NCBI GenBank assembly: GCA_017626135.1
Contig: JAGAJI010000064.1
Location: 1 to 33,464 of the forward strand
DNA: 33,464 nt
From: Clostridia bacterium
GTDB taxonomy: Bacteria > Bacillota > Clostridia > Christensenellales > Borkfalkiaceae
Direction: 5' to 3'
Shown: positions 1 to 8,576 of the stretch, in pieces
Layout: the number at the start of each line of letters is the position of its first letter
Numbering within the stretch: the stretch's first letter is position 1
Program-made: the position numbers and the translations under genes
Notes under the pieces: generated by a model
Told to the model about the DNA's origin: nothing
The model's input: only the letters and a program-made list of their open reading frames with translations
The model's database searches: none

Positions 1-79
1 AGCCGCAACGGCGGGGTTACTTTCGTCCTGCCGTCTTGAATTTTTTTAAGCCGCAAACGGACCTTGTGCGCTCATACCG

Positions 80-108
80 TTGACTTTTTTCTCCGTTTGC
101 GATATAAT
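80..108 (+). promoter_or_regulatory. Sigma-A-type promoter for the DUF1846 gene
   Basis: TTGACT at 80-85 and TATAAT at 103-108 are separated by exactly 17 bases. The predicted transcript start near 115 leaves a leader of about 33 bases before the ATG at 148. Bases 1-63 upstream hold no recognisable gene; a weak dyad around a T-rich loop (about 34-50) resembles the hairpins seen elsewhere in the window but is too poor to call. Confidence 0.85.
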
Positions 109-147
109 AATATAATAAATAAAGTAAACAAAGGAAGTACGGTACCC

Positions 148-1635
148 ATGAACGTCCTCGGATTTGACAACAAAAAGTATCTGTCCATGCAGTCGGAAAA
201 AATTCAGGAACGCATCGACACCTTCGGCGATAAGCTGTACCTTGAATTCGGCGGCAAGCTCTTCGACGATTATCACGCCTCGCGCGTGTTGCCCGGGTTC
301 GAGCCCGACAGCAAAATCAAAATGTTGTTGAAACTCAAATCCATCGCCGAAATCCTCGTCGTCATCAGCGCGAAGGACATCGTCAAGAACAAGTATCGGA
401 GCGACTTGGGCATCACCTACGACGCCGACGTCATTCGACTCATCGACGTATTCAAGAGCAAGGGCTTGTACGTGGGGAGCGTCGTCATCAACCTCTATCA
501 ACCCCAACCCGCCGTGGATGGGTTCATCAAGCGTCTGGAAAACCTTGGCATCGCCGTATACAAGCATTACGCCATCGAAGGCTACCCTTCCGACTTGCAG
601 AAAATCGTCAGCGAGGAGGGGTACGGACGGAACGAGTACGTACCCACCAAACGCAGGCTCGTGGTCGTGACTGCCCCCGGCCCCGGGAGCGGCAAAATGG
701 CAACCTGTCTTTCCCAGCTCTATCACGAAAACCTGCGCGGCGTCAAGGCGGGCTACGCCAAGTTTGAGACCTTCCCCATCTGGAACCTGCCCCTTTCCCA
801 CCCCGTCAACGTAGCGTACGAGGCGGCGACCGCCGACCTCAACGACGTAAACATGATCGACCCCTACCACCTCGAGGCGTACGGGTCGCTCGCGGTCAAC
901 TACAACCGCGACGTGGAGATTTTTCCCGTCGTGTCCGCAATGCTCGAAAAGATTTTGGGGTATTCCCCCTATAAGTCTCCTACCGATATGGGCGTCAACA
1001 TGGCGGGCAACTGCATCGTCGACGACGAGGCGTGCAGAGCCGCCTCCAACAGCGAAATCATCCGTCGGTATTACGCAGGACTTTGCGACGCGAAGAAGGG
1101 CAGAATTTCCAAGGAGGTGCTGGGCAAGTTGGAGCTGCTCATGCGCAAATCGGGGCTCTCGGTTGCCGACCGCAAAGCGGTCGCGCCCGCGATGGCGAAA
1201 TCGGAGGAAACGGACGGCAAACCTGCCGTTGCAATCGAGCTCAACGACGGACGCATCGTCACGGGCAAGACGGGCGAGCTCCTCGGCGCGAGCGCCGCGT
1301 GTCTCATCAACGCCTTGAAAATTCTCGGCGGTATCGACGACGGCATCGAGCTCCTCTCCCCCACCATTATCGAACCCTTACAGCGTTTGAAAGTCAAGCA
1401 TATGGGGGCGGTGAACCCCCGTCTGCACACGGACGAAGTGTTGATGGCGCTCGCCATTTGCGCCGTGAACGATCCCAAAGCGAAAAAAGCGGTGGCGCAA
1501 CTCGATAAGCTGAAAAATTGCGAGGCACATTCCACCGTTATGTTGGGGCAGGCAGACTTAAAGACCTTCAAATCCTTGGGCGTACACGTGACCTGTGAAC
1601 CCCAGCGCCACGTAGCCACGAACGAACAGGCATAA
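148..1635 (+). CDS. DUF1846 (UPF0371) family protein
   Basis: This 495-residue cytosolic protein matches the DUF1846/UPF0371 family along its whole length: the N-terminal MNVLGFDNKKY start, the GGKLFDDYHASRVLPGF block near residue 40 and a glycine-rich APGPGSGKMATCLSQLYHE segment near residue 190. Length is normal for the family (about 500). Its biochemical role is not established; the glycine-rich segment resembles a nucleotide-binding loop, which is inference. I chose the ATG at 148 rather than an upstream in-frame start at 64, because the upstream codons overlap the promoter, an AAGGAAG ribosome site lies at about 130-136, and the family begins at MNVLG. It is monocistronic, with its own promoter and a strong terminator, and converges on glmM. 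The family assignment is firm; no function can be given. Confidence 0.9.
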   Translation: MNVLGFDNKKYLSMQSEKIQERIDTFGDKLYLEFGGKLFDDYHASRVLPGFEPDSKIKMLLKLKSIAEILVVISAKDIVKNKYRSDLGITYDADVIRLIDVFKSKGLYVGSVVINLYQPQPAVDGFIKRLENLGIAVYKHYAIEGYPSDLQKIVSEEGYGRNEYVPTKRRLVVVTAPGPGSGKMATCLSQLYHENLRGVKAGYAKFETFPIWNLPLSHPVNVAYEAATADLNDVNMIDPYHLEAYGSLAVNYNRDVEIFPVVSAMLEKILGYSPYKSPTDMGVNMAGNCIVDDEACRAASNSEIIRRYYAGLCDAKKGRISKEVLGKLELLMRKSGLSVADRKAVAPAMAKSEETDGKPAVAIELNDGRIVTGKTGELLGASAACLINALKILGGIDDGIELLSPTIIEPLQRLKVKHMGAVNPRLHTDEVLMALAICAVNDPKAKKAVAQLDKLKNCEAHSTVMLGQADLKTFKSLGVHVTCEPQRHVATNEQA

Positions 1636-1652
1636 AAATAAAGGAGAAACGT

Positions 1653-1688
1653 TATCCCCCGACGGCACAGCCGTCGGGGGATATTTTT
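1653..1688 (+). terminator. Rho-independent terminator after the DUF1846 gene
   Basis: A near-perfect GC-rich stem (CCCCCGACGGC / GCCGTCGGGGG, flanked by TAT/ATA) with a three-base loop is followed by five T residues on the + strand. The minus side has no T-run, so it mainly serves the + strand gene. Confidence 0.9.
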
Positions 1689-1755
1689 CATTCCACGCAT
1701 ACCTGCCCCCCTCGAATACTCGAAACAGGCAAAATAAACTCCACGAAAAACAAAC

Positions 1756-3105
1756 TTACTCCCTTTTTTCCACCCCTTCGATCGCCGTGACGATCCCTCT
1801 CACGCAATCTCGACAGAGGGATTCCGACTCCCCTTCCGCCATCACGCGAATGACGGGCTCCGTACCCGACGGGCGCACCAAAATTCGTCCTCTCTCGCCC
1901 ATTTTTATCTCCGCTTGACGAATAGCAAGTCGGACGCTTTCCGCCCCTATCGTCCCTTCCTTATCGACGACTTCCACGTTCGCCAAAACCTGCGGCGAGG
2001 GTACCATGTCTGCGGCGAGCGCAGAAAGCTTGCTCTTTTTTTCAATCATCACTTCCATCATTTTCAGCGCCGTCAGCACCCCGTCCCCCGTACAGGCGTA
2101 CTTGGAAAAGATGATATGCCCCGACTGTTCGCCGCCGAGCGAGCAGGTCAGCTCCTGCATTTTTTCGTACACGAAACGATCGCCCACCGCCGTCTTTTGA
2201 CAGGTGACGCCAAGACGATCCAGCGCCCGATACAGCCCGAAGTTGGACATCACGGTGGTGACGACGGTATTCCCAAACAGCTCCCCGCGCTCCTGCATAT
2301 ACCGCGCGCAGACGTATAGAATCTTGTCGCCGTCCGCCACGTCTCCCCGCTCGTCCACGCACAGGCACCGATCCCCGTCGCCGTCGAAGGCGAACCCCAC
2401 GTCCAAGCCCTGCTCCCGAACGAGCCGCCGCAACCCCTCCATATGGGTGGAGCCGCATTTCTCGTTGACGTTGGTGCCGTTGGGCTCCGTGCCCAGCACG
2501 AAGGTCGTCGCGCCGAGCGCGTCGAACACCGATTTGGCGATATGCCACGCGCTCCCGTTGGCGCAATCGAGCCCCACTCGCCAGCCCTTGAAGGAATAGA
2601 TCCCGAGGGAAATGAGATACCCGACGTACCGATTCCTGCCTGCGACGAAATCCACGCTCCTGCCGATTTTCTCCCGCTTGGCGTAGGGGAGCTCCCTCCC
2701 TCCGTCCAGATACTCTTCGATCTGCGCGATCACTTCCTCTTCCATCTTCTCCCCGTTGCGGTTGAAGAGCTTGATGCCGTTGTCGTAATAGGGATTATGA
2801 CTGGCGGAGATCATGATGCCGCAATCGAAGTTTTCCGAGCGCACCACGTACGCGACGGAAGGCGTCGTCGTCACGTGCAACAGATAGGCGTCCGCGCCCG
2901 AAGCGACGATGCCCGCCACGAGCGCCGCCTCGAACATATAGCTCGACCGCCGCGTGTCCTTGCCGATGACGATTCGGGCGCGTCCGTCGCTCTCTTGCGC
3001 AAAATGCCAACCCAAATACCGCCCCACCCCAAAGGCGCGTTCGGCGGTAAGCAGCTCGTTCGCTTCCCCACGGAATCCGTCCGTTCCAAAATAACGTGCA
3101 CTCAT
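1756..3105 (-). CDS. glmM: Phosphoglucosamine mutase
   Basis: GlmM interconverts glucosamine-6-phosphate and glucosamine-1-phosphate in the cytosol, on the route to UDP-GlcNAc for peptidoglycan. The 449-residue protein has the normal family length and begins MSARYFGTDGFRG. It carries the phospho-serine loop ISASHNPYYDNGIKLF (Ser about 102), the metal loop FDGDGDR near residue 240 and the C-terminal phosphate-binding RPSGTEPVIRVM. The start at 3105 is favoured because its ATG overlaps the TGA of the upstream gene (ATGA), which indicates translational coupling; a longer frame to 3153 would lie inside the upstream gene. It forms a two-gene unit with the GlmU-like protein, a sensible pathway pairing. 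Copies of the short palindromic repeat lie at the start codon (3098-3118) and inside the gene (1999-2020). Confidence 0.96.
   Translation of the reverse strand: MSARYFGTDGFRGEANELLTAERAFGVGRYLGWHFAQESDGRARIVIGKDTRRSSYMFEAALVAGIVASGADAYLLHVTTTPSVAYVVRSENFDCGIMISASHNPYYDNGIKLFNRNGEKMEEEVIAQIEEYLDGGRELPYAKREKIGRSVDFVAGRNRYVGYLISLGIYSFKGWRVGLDCANGSAWHIAKSVFDALGATTFVLGTEPNGTNVNEKCGSTHMEGLRRLVREQGLDVGFAFDGDGDRCLCVDERGDVADGDKILYVCARYMQERGELFGNTVVTTVMSNFGLYRALDRLGVTCQKTAVGDRFVYEKMQELTCSLGGEQSGHIIFSKYACTGDGVLTALKMMEVMIEKKSKLSALAADMVPSPQVLANVEVVDKEGTIGAESVRLAIRQAEIKMGERGRILVRPSGTEPVIRVMAEGESESLCRDCVRGIVTAIEGVEKRE
1999..2020 (+). repeat. Short palindromic repeat, copy inside glmM
   Basis: GGGTACCATGTCTGCGGCGA; matches the window-wide motif except for GCGGCGA in place of GCGTTGA. 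It lies in the glmM reading frame (residues ADMVPS). Confidence 0.5.
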
Positions 3106-3118
3106 ACTTGGTACCCCC
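3098..3118 (-). repeat. Short palindromic repeat, copy at the glmM start
   Basis: On the minus strand GGGGGTACCAAGTATGAGTG spans the junction of the GlmU-like gene and glmM, and includes the ATGA stop/start overlap. It is a diverged member of the GGTACC-N-TATG family. Confidence 0.45.
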
Positions 3119-3770
3119 GTTTTCGTTCTATGACCCCGTTTTTCCAGATGCAATTTTCGGGCACGAACCCGCGCACCGAGGACAGGGGATAGACGGTGGC
3201 GCGTTTGCCCACGACAGAACCGGGATTGAGCACGCTATTGCACCCGATCTCCGCGTAATCCCCCACGATCGCGCCCAGTTTTTGCAGCCCCGTTTGCAGG
3301 CTTTCTTCCCCCTTTCGCACGGTGATAGGACTCCTATCCGATTTGACGTTGGAAAGGACGCAGCCGGCACCCAGGTGTGCGTTGAAACCCAAAATACTGT
3401 CCCCCACGTAGTTGAAATGGGGGGCTTTCGCACCGTCGAAAAGTATGGAATTTTTAATCTCCGTAGAATTTCCGACTACACAGTTTTCCCCGACGAGCAC
3501 GCCGCCGCGCAAATACGCTCCGTGGCGGATTTCCGTATTCGCCCCGACGATACACGGCGGGAGAAGACAAGCCGTCGGCGCTACTCGCGCCGTTTTGTGC
3601 ACCCGGACGCCGTGGTCGAGTTCGTCATACTCCTGCGAAGGCAAGGTAGTCCCAAAGCCGCGCAGAAATTCTTTGAGCCCCGCCAACCCCTCCCACGGAT
3701 AGTCGTAGGCGGAAAGATAACTTTTGGCTTGCGTGTGCGATAAATCCAACGATTGAAAAAACGTAAGCAT
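3102..3770 (-). CDS. GlmU-like left-handed beta-helix protein (no pyrophosphorylase domain)
   Basis: The 222-residue protein has hexapeptide-repeat (left-handed beta-helix) character through residues about 55-205: repeated V/I-G-x-x-x-x-I/V turns such as PPCIVGANTEIRHGAYLRGG, VLVGENCVVGNSTEI and IVGDYAEIGCNSVL. This is the architecture of the acyltransferase half of GlmU/glucose-1-phosphate uridylyltransferase-like proteins. The N-terminal nucleotidyltransferase domain with the GxGTRM loop is absent, so a full bifunctional GlmU role is not supported. Overlap with glmM by four bases suggests work on amino-sugar phosphates; an acetyltransferase activity is inference. A TATAAT lies only five bases before the ATG and there is no visible ribosome site, so the mRNA may be leaderless. 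It could instead be a scaffold or a sugar acyltransferase of different specificity. Confidence 0.8.
   Translation of the reverse strand: MLTFFQSLDLSHTQAKSYLSAYDYPWEGLAGLKEFLRGFGTTLPSQEYDELDHGVRVHKTARVAPTACLLPPCIVGANTEIRHGAYLRGGVLVGENCVVGNSTEIKNSILFDGAKAPHFNYVGDSILGFNAHLGAGCVLSNVKSDRSPITVRKGEESLQTGLQKLGAIVGDYAEIGCNSVLNPGSVVGKRATVYPLSSVRGFVPENCIWKNGVIERKRGYQV
3366..3386 (+). repeat. Short palindromic repeat, copy inside the GlmU-like gene
   Basis: GGCACCCAGGTGTGCGTTGA; the core dyad CACC-CA-GGTG is kept although the sequence differs from GCATACC/GGTATGC. It lies within the coding frame on the opposite strand. Confidence 0.5.
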
Positions 3771-3775
3771 ACGCC

Positions 3776-3805
3776 ATTATATGCGCCGCGGTGAAAAATT
3801 GTCTC
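3776..3805 (-). promoter_or_regulatory. Candidate promoter of the GlmU-like/glmM unit
   Basis: Minus-strand TATAAT (3776-3781) with a poor -35 GAGACA (3800-3805) at 18-base spacing. The expected transcription start falls on or within a base of the ATG at 3770. The -10 match is exact; the -35 is weak. Confidence 0.45.
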
Positions 3806-3892
3806 TTCTCCTATCCGCAGGGGCAAAACCTACTTGTCGAATCATAAAAAAACGCAAATACCGATTGACAAACATGACAAAAAGCATACAAA

Positions 3893-3918
3893 AACGCCCC
3901 GACCAAGGTCGGGGCGTT
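3893..3918 (-). terminator. Terminator after pckG
   Basis: AACGCCCCGACC and GGTCGGGGCGTT form a 12-bp perfect stem with a two-base spacer; on the minus strand it runs into TTTTTG, about 20 bases beyond the pckG stop. Confidence 0.9.
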
Positions 3919-3936
3919 CTCATTCAAATTCGAGGA

Positions 3937-5715
3937 TTATTCCGCGCAGTTCTTTTTGAGGATCGCGAGGTTATCCATAATTTCCTTGGGCATCTTGTCG
4001 CCGAAGTTTTCTGCGTAATACGCGGTGATTTCTTCCGCTTCCGCCGCCCAACGAGCCTTATCAACGGTAAGGAGCTGATCGAGCGTTTCCGCCGTAACGT
4101 CGCAGTTTTCGATGTTGATGTCCTTGGCGTAAGGCAGGTACCCGATCGCCGTTTCGCGTGCGTCTACTTTGCCTTCGCAACGGTCGAGGATCCAGTCAAG
4201 CACGCGCATATTGTCGCCGAAACCGGGCCACATGAAGTTGCCGTTTTCGTCCTGACGGAACCAGTTGACGTTGAAGATCTTGGGCTGTTTGTCTGCGGGA
4301 ACTTTCGCGCCCATGTCGATCCAGTGCTGGAAGTATCTGTCTACGGAGTAGCCCATGAAAGGTTTCATCGCCATGGGGTCGTGACGGAGCACGCCCGTTG
4401 CGCCCGTTGCCGCCGCCGTCGTTTCGGAGGACATGATCGTGCCTACGAACGTACCGTGGTTCCAGTCTCTGGACTGATATACGAGGGGAGTCGTCGTTGC
4501 TCTTCTGCCGCCGAAGATGATTGCGGAAAGGGGTACGCCTGCCGCGGAATTAAATTCGGGAGAGATGCAAGGGCAGTTTTCCGCAGGAGCGGTGAAACGG
4601 GAGTTGGGATGCGCCGCGTTTCTGCCGCAGTCGGGCGTCCAAGGCTTGCCCGTCCAGTCGATGAGGTTTGCAGGCGCTTCCTTTGTGAGTTTTTCCCACC
4701 AAACGGTGTTGTCGGCAGGGTTCAAAGCCACGTTCGTGAAGATGGTACCCTTCTTCGTGGACGCGAGTGCGTTGGGGTTGGACTTTTCGTTGGTACCGGG
4801 CGCTACGCCGAAGAAACCGTTTTCGGGGTTGCAAGCCCAAAGTCTGCCGTCTTCGCCCACGCGGATCCATGCGATATCGTCACCCACGCATTCTACTTTA
4901 TAACCTGCGTCCAAGTACTGCTTGGGAGGAATGAGCATGGCAAGGTTGGTCTTACCGCAAGCGGAAGGGAACGCCGCCGCCACGTACTTCATTTCCGTAT
5001 CCTGAGGGCGTTTTACGCCGAGGATCAGCATATGTTCCGCCATCCAGCCTTCCTTTCTGCCGAGGTTGGTCGCGATACGGAGCGCGAAGCACTTCTTGCC
5101 GAGGAGTACGTTGCCGCCGTAAGCGGAGTTCACGGAAATGATCGTGTTGTCTTCGGGAAAATGCATGATGTATCTCTTTTCGGGGTCCACGTTACATTTT
5201 GCGTGGAAGCCCTTGACGAAATCGCCGTCAGCGCCGAGCTGATCGAGGCACATTTTGCCCACTCTCGTCATGATCATCATGTTGAGCACGACGTAGATGG
5301 AGTCGGTGATTTCAATACCGATTTTGGAGAAGGGGGAGCCGACTACGCCCATGGAATAGGGAATCACGTACATCGTTCTGCCTTTGTACGCGCCCTTTGC
5401 GATCTCGTTGACCATAGCGTACGCTTCTTTGGGCGCTTTCCATTTTACGATGGAATGAGGAAGCGCGTCCTCTTCGTTTTCACAGCAAATGAAGGTTCTG
5501 TCTTCTACACGTGCGACGTCGTTTTCCGCAGTTCTGTGATAATAGCAATCGGGAAGGAGTTCCTGATTGAGCTTGATCATTTCGCCGGTTGCGCAAGCTT
5601 CTTCACGCAAAGCGTCTCTCTGCGCGTCGCTGCCGTCGATCCAAACCACTTTGTCGGGCTGTGCGAAAGCCTGACAATCTGCTACGAATTGAAGCACTTT
5701 TTTGTTGTTCGTCAT
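3937..5715 (-). CDS. pckG: Phosphoenolpyruvate carboxykinase (GTP)
   Basis: PckG interconverts oxaloacetate and phosphoenolpyruvate with GTP/GDP, in gluconeogenesis or in PEP carboxylation during fermentation. The 592-residue length fits the GTP family. Hallmarks seen are the nucleotide P-loop PSACGKTN (about 250-257), the substrate block HFPEDNTIISVNSAYGGNVLLGKKCFALRIA (residues about 185-214) and the FGGRRATTTPLVYQSRDWNHG block near residue 420. Start ATG at 5715 is preceded by AAAGGAG. It is a single-gene unit: a promoter at 5921-5949, a roughly 200-base leader carrying a hairpin repeat, and a terminator at 3893. Codon choice is more restricted than in neighbouring genes, as expected for a highly expressed enzyme. 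The direction of the reaction in this organism cannot be read from sequence. Confidence 0.97.
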   Translation of the reverse strand: MTNNKKVLQFVADCQAFAQPDKVVWIDGSDAQRDALREEACATGEMIKLNQELLPDCYYHRTAENDVARVEDRTFICCENEEDALPHSIVKWKAPKEAYAMVNEIAKGAYKGRTMYVIPYSMGVVGSPFSKIGIEITDSIYVVLNMMIMTRVGKMCLDQLGADGDFVKGFHAKCNVDPEKRYIMHFPEDNTIISVNSAYGGNVLLGKKCFALRIATNLGRKEGWMAEHMLILGVKRPQDTEMKYVAAAFPSACGKTNLAMLIPPKQYLDAGYKVECVGDDIAWIRVGEDGRLWACNPENGFFGVAPGTNEKSNPNALASTKKGTIFTNVALNPADNTVWWEKLTKEAPANLIDWTGKPWTPDCGRNAAHPNSRFTAPAENCPCISPEFNSAAGVPLSAIIFGGRRATTTPLVYQSRDWNHGTFVGTIMSSETTAAATGATGVLRHDPMAMKPFMGYSVDRYFQHWIDMGAKVPADKQPKIFNVNWFRQDENGNFMWPGFGDNMRVLDWILDRCEGKVDARETAIGYLPYAKDINIENCDVTAETLDQLLTVDKARWAAEAEEITAYYAENFGDKMPKEIMDNLAILKKNCAE

Positions 5716-5762
5716 TGTTTTTATCTCCTTTGAAACTGATATTTTTTTCGTGATTTTATGCG

Positions 5763-5870
5763 GAGTAGCTCCGCCGGCGGAAGAGTTCCGCTGCCCATTT
5801 TTACTATCTTACCGTTCGTTTTTAAGTGAGACCGTATGCATATGGGCGCGCCGTACTAAATAATAATTCA
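5763..5870. repeat. Hairpin repeat family B, copy in the pckG leader
   Basis: A small GCGGA/TCCGC hairpin followed by TGCC, then a 38-base block (5801-5838) that matches 24366-24403 at 35 positions, and a downstream GCCGTACTA also found in that second copy. The block folds as CTTAC...GTGAG. It lies inside the predicted 5' leader of pckG, so it would be transcribed as its complement. Confidence 0.65.
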
Positions 5871-5920
5871 GCCGGCTCTTTCGCTCTGCGAGTAATAGAA
5901 CGCCAAATTTCACCAAATAC

Positions 5921-5949
5921 ATTATATCATAAAAAATCTAACTTGTAAA
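5921..5949 (-). promoter_or_regulatory. Promoter for pckG
   Basis: Minus-strand TTTACA (5944-5949), 17-base spacer, TATAAT (5921-5926). Predicted start near 5914 gives a leader of about 200 bases before the ATG at 5715. The promoter lies immediately after the glycosyltransferase stop, so pckG is separately transcribed. Confidence 0.8.
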
Positions 5950-5987
5950 CTGTTTTTCGATATTTTTTTTGCTCGGTAACCCACTTT

Positions 5988-7631
5988 TCATCGATTTTCC
6001 ACATTCAGGTTGTATTGATATAACCCGTTCTGTCTTAACGATATCTCCGTCGTCTGCGCGTCTATGCTCTCCACGTCCTCCGCCGCGTATCTTATATTCG
6101 AGAAAAATAACAAAATTACCGACGTATAGCCCGTCAGAATAATCAATAACACCGGCATCACGCCGCCGTGAAATACCAACGATAATACGAGCAATACCGT
6201 CGAGAATACGATCTCCTTCCATTGAAATTTCAAAGCAAACCACAAAGAAATTTTCTGCGAGGACTTGGGCGTGACGATAAATCTCGCCTTCTTCCCTGCC
6301 ATTCCCTTCACCGCCGAAATCAACGACGTCGTCAGCATCGAGCCGTACAGCATCACCACGCACACCATATACACGAGCGTACGCAAAGGATTGAATCGGA
6401 GCGTCCACGTGACGAAGTCGTTGAGCATGGGCGAGAAGAAAAATATCACGGTCGGCACGATCATCCACGGCGAGTATACGCAACCCAAATTGATATACAA
6501 AAGGGGCGCGATCAGTAAATTTGCAAAAATGAAAAAGGCGAACACCGCCGTCAGCGGCAGATTATACGTGAACAATACGATGTCCAACTTCTCGAACCAA
6601 CGCATTCTCGACGAAGCGATTTTCCCCGTGTACTTCTTGATAAATTCCAGATTCCCCTGCGTCCATTTGGAGTGCCGTTTTTTGAACGCCACGTAATCCA
6701 CGGGGTACTCTTCCCTGCAAATGATGTTCGGCGCGAACGCCACGAAATATCCAAGGTTCCGCGCCTCGATGCTCAAACACAAATCTTCCGCCACGAGCGG
6801 CGGGAATCCGCCCGCCTTTTCGTAACATTCCCGCTTTAACATCGCCCCGTGCCCGAGCATCGTCGAAAACCCGTACCGATGCTTCATCGTCTGATAGGTC
6901 GGCCAATGGGAATTGACCCCGACATGAAAGAGCTTCATGAAAAAATTCCGATTGCGGTCGGACACGTGGTTGGCTTGCACGATGCCCACGTTCTCGCGCG
7001 CATAGAAATATTTGAGGCATTCGTGCACGAAATTTTCGGGCAAAATTTCGTCCGAATCCAAAATGACGTAATACCCGTATCCCTTCTTTTTGCACGCCTC
7101 GCTTCGCAGATAGTGATTGATATTTCCCGCCTTGAACCCCTTGCGCTCCTCCCGTCTCACCACCTGTACGCCGTGCTCCTTCGCAAATGTATCCACGGCG
7201 GTCTTGCAACTCTCTTCCGTCGAATCGTCCAAAATCACCGTCGTCACGTACGGGTAGCTCTGTTTCATGCTCAACTCCAAACTTTTTCCGTCGAAATCGT
7301 TGCAGGTACAGTACGCCAAAAGCACTTTCTCCGTCACCCCCGAAACGTCCGTCTCCATGACGTCGCGGTATCTTCGCCATAACTTTTTGCGGAACGCGTA
7401 ATACCAGATCACGTACAAAAAATCCTTCACGCCGTTCAGCCAAAAATAGGAAATGAAAATCCCGTTGAGCGTCAACAGCACCCTCGCCCCGATATGGATC
7501 CCGAGCGGCAACTCCCCTTCCCGCAAAAAGGGTACGTCCTTGATCTTGGGTACGAAACTTATCCACAAAAACGTCGCCAACACCACCCATACGATCAGCA
7601 TCGTGATATACAGCGCAGGGCTCTTTTTCAT
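5988..7631 (-). CDS. Membrane glycosyltransferase, family 2 (cellulose/hyaluronan synthase-like)
   Basis: A 547-residue inner-membrane glycosyltransferase. Two hydrophobic helices (about 5-27 and 44-66) precede a GT-A catalytic domain with the expected acidic motifs: ILDDS (Asp about 135-136), ILDSDE (about 190-195) and VAEDLCLS (about 280-287). KRHSKWTQGN (about 318-327) stands where processive synthases have Q-x-x-R-W. Four or five further membrane helices follow (about 345-490). This is the layout of BcsA/HasA-like synthases that polymerise and export a polysaccharide, but the altered QxxRW leaves processivity uncertain. The sugar is unknown. There is no PilZ domain and no partner gene nearby. 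I prefer the ATG at 7631 to one nine codons upstream because AAGGAAAGAG lies just before it. It is divergent from proB. Confidence 0.85.
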   Translation of the reverse strand: MKKSPALYITMLIVWVVLATFLWISFVPKIKDVPFLREGELPLGIHIGARVLLTLNGIFISYFWLNGVKDFLYVIWYYAFRKKLWRRYRDVMETDVSGVTEKVLLAYCTCNDFDGKSLELSMKQSYPYVTTVILDDSTEESCKTAVDTFAKEHGVQVVRREERKGFKAGNINHYLRSEACKKKGYGYYVILDSDEILPENFVHECLKYFYARENVGIVQANHVSDRNRNFFMKLFHVGVNSHWPTYQTMKHRYGFSTMLGHGAMLKRECYEKAGGFPPLVAEDLCLSIEARNLGYFVAFAPNIICREEYPVDYVAFKKRHSKWTQGNLEFIKKYTGKIASSRMRWFEKLDIVLFTYNLPLTAVFAFFIFANLLIAPLLYINLGCVYSPWMIVPTVIFFFSPMLNDFVTWTLRFNPLRTLVYMVCVVMLYGSMLTTSLISAVKGMAGKKARFIVTPKSSQKISLWFALKFQWKEIVFSTVLLVLSLVFHGGVMPVLLIILTGYTSVILLFFSNIRYAAEDVESIDAQTTEISLRQNGLYQYNLNVENR

Positions 7632-7700
7632 TACGTCTCTCTTTCCTTCCGTCTTCATATCATCTATTTTGTTACATTTTCTTTATTTTCATGCAAATGC

Positions 7701-7729
7701 TTGACAACCGCTTGGAGATAGAGTATACT
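7701..7729 (+). promoter_or_regulatory. Promoter of the proBAC operon
   Basis: Consensus TTGACA (7701-7706), 17-base spacer, TATACT (7724-7729). The leader to the proB ATG is about 55 bases. No attenuator or T-box is visible. Confidence 0.9.
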
Positions 7730-7790
7730 ATATAGTAATTATCGAAAAAATAATTTGAAACAGCCTATTTAATTATAAAAAGGAATTTAT

Positions 7791-8576
7791 ATGAGAATCG
7801 TAATCAAAGTGGGTACTTCCACGCTCACGCACGCCACGGGAAAACTGAATATCCGCCGCGTACAGGAGCTTTGTCGGGTATTGAGCGACTTGAAAAACGA
7901 AGGGCACGAGGTCATTCTCGTGTCTTCGGGCGCCATCGGCATGGGGGTAGGAAAACTCAACTTAAAGGAAAAACCGACGGATATCCCCACCAAACAGGCG
8001 GCGGCAGCCGTCGGACAATGTGAACTCATGTACACGTACGACCGCCTGTTCGCCGAATACGGGCACGTGGTGGCGCAAATCCTTCTGACGGGCGCAGACT
8101 TCGAAGCCCCCGATCGGCAGGAGAATTTCAAAAATACTCTGTCCAAACTTTTGGAGCTGGGCGTTCTGCCCGTCGTCAACGAAAACGACACGATTGCCAC
8201 GGAAGAGATCAAGGTGGGCGACAACGATACCCTGTCGGCGTACGTAGCGGTGCGCGCGCAGGCAAATCTTCTTATCCTTCTCTCCGACGTCGACGGTCTG
8301 TACGATTGCGACCCCCGTCAAAATGCGAACGCAAAACTCCTTGAACGCATACATGGTATGCCCGAAGAGCTGTTTTCCGTGGCGGGAAACGCCGGGAGCG
8401 CCCTCGGCACGGGCGGCATGAAAACCAAACTTTTTGCAGCAAAAATCTGTGTGGAGCAGGGCACGGATATGGTGATTGCAAGCGGCGAACGTCCGCAGAT
8501 CCTGTACGATATCGTCGTCGGAAAAGCGGGACGCTATACTCGGTTTTTTGCGACTGCCGACGAAGGAAACCGCTAA
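7791..8576 (+). CDS. proB: Glutamate 5-kinase
   Basis: ProB phosphorylates glutamate to gamma-glutamyl phosphate, the first step of proline synthesis. The 261-residue protein is the amino-acid-kinase domain alone: VIKVGTSTLTH at the N terminus, SSGAIGMG (about 44-51), NENDTIATEEIKVGDNDTLSA (about 130-150) and the GSALGTGGMKTKLFAA block (about 202-217). The C-terminal PUA domain of longer homologues is absent, which is common in Firmicutes. The start is supported by AAAAAGGAATTT just upstream. It is first in proB-proA-proC. The stop codon TAA sits in the loop of a hairpin (AACCGC-TAAC-GCGGTT, 8568-8583) that begins the repeat filling the gap to proA. One palindromic-repeat copy encodes RIHGMP. 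Confidence 0.97.
   Translation: MRIVIKVGTSTLTHATGKLNIRRVQELCRVLSDLKNEGHEVILVSSGAIGMGVGKLNLKEKPTDIPTKQAAAAVGQCELMYTYDRLFAEYGHVVAQILLTGADFEAPDRQENFKNTLSKLLELGVLPVVNENDTIATEEIKVGDNDTLSAYVAVRAQANLLILLSDVDGLYDCDPRQNANAKLLERIHGMPEELFSVAGNAGSALGTGGMKTKLFAAKICVEQGTDMVIASGERPQILYDIVVGKAGRYTRFFATADEGNR
8341..8363 (-). repeat. Short palindromic repeat, copy inside proB
   Basis: Minus-strand GCATACCATGTATGCGTTCA, nearly a full palindrome. It encodes ERIHGMP in proB, where family members are variable. Confidence 0.6.

Noticed and set aside
3781..5733. 650-codon + strand frame opposite pckG
   Set aside because: It is the antisense shadow of a clear PckG gene; composition and lack of any family resemblance argue against coding.
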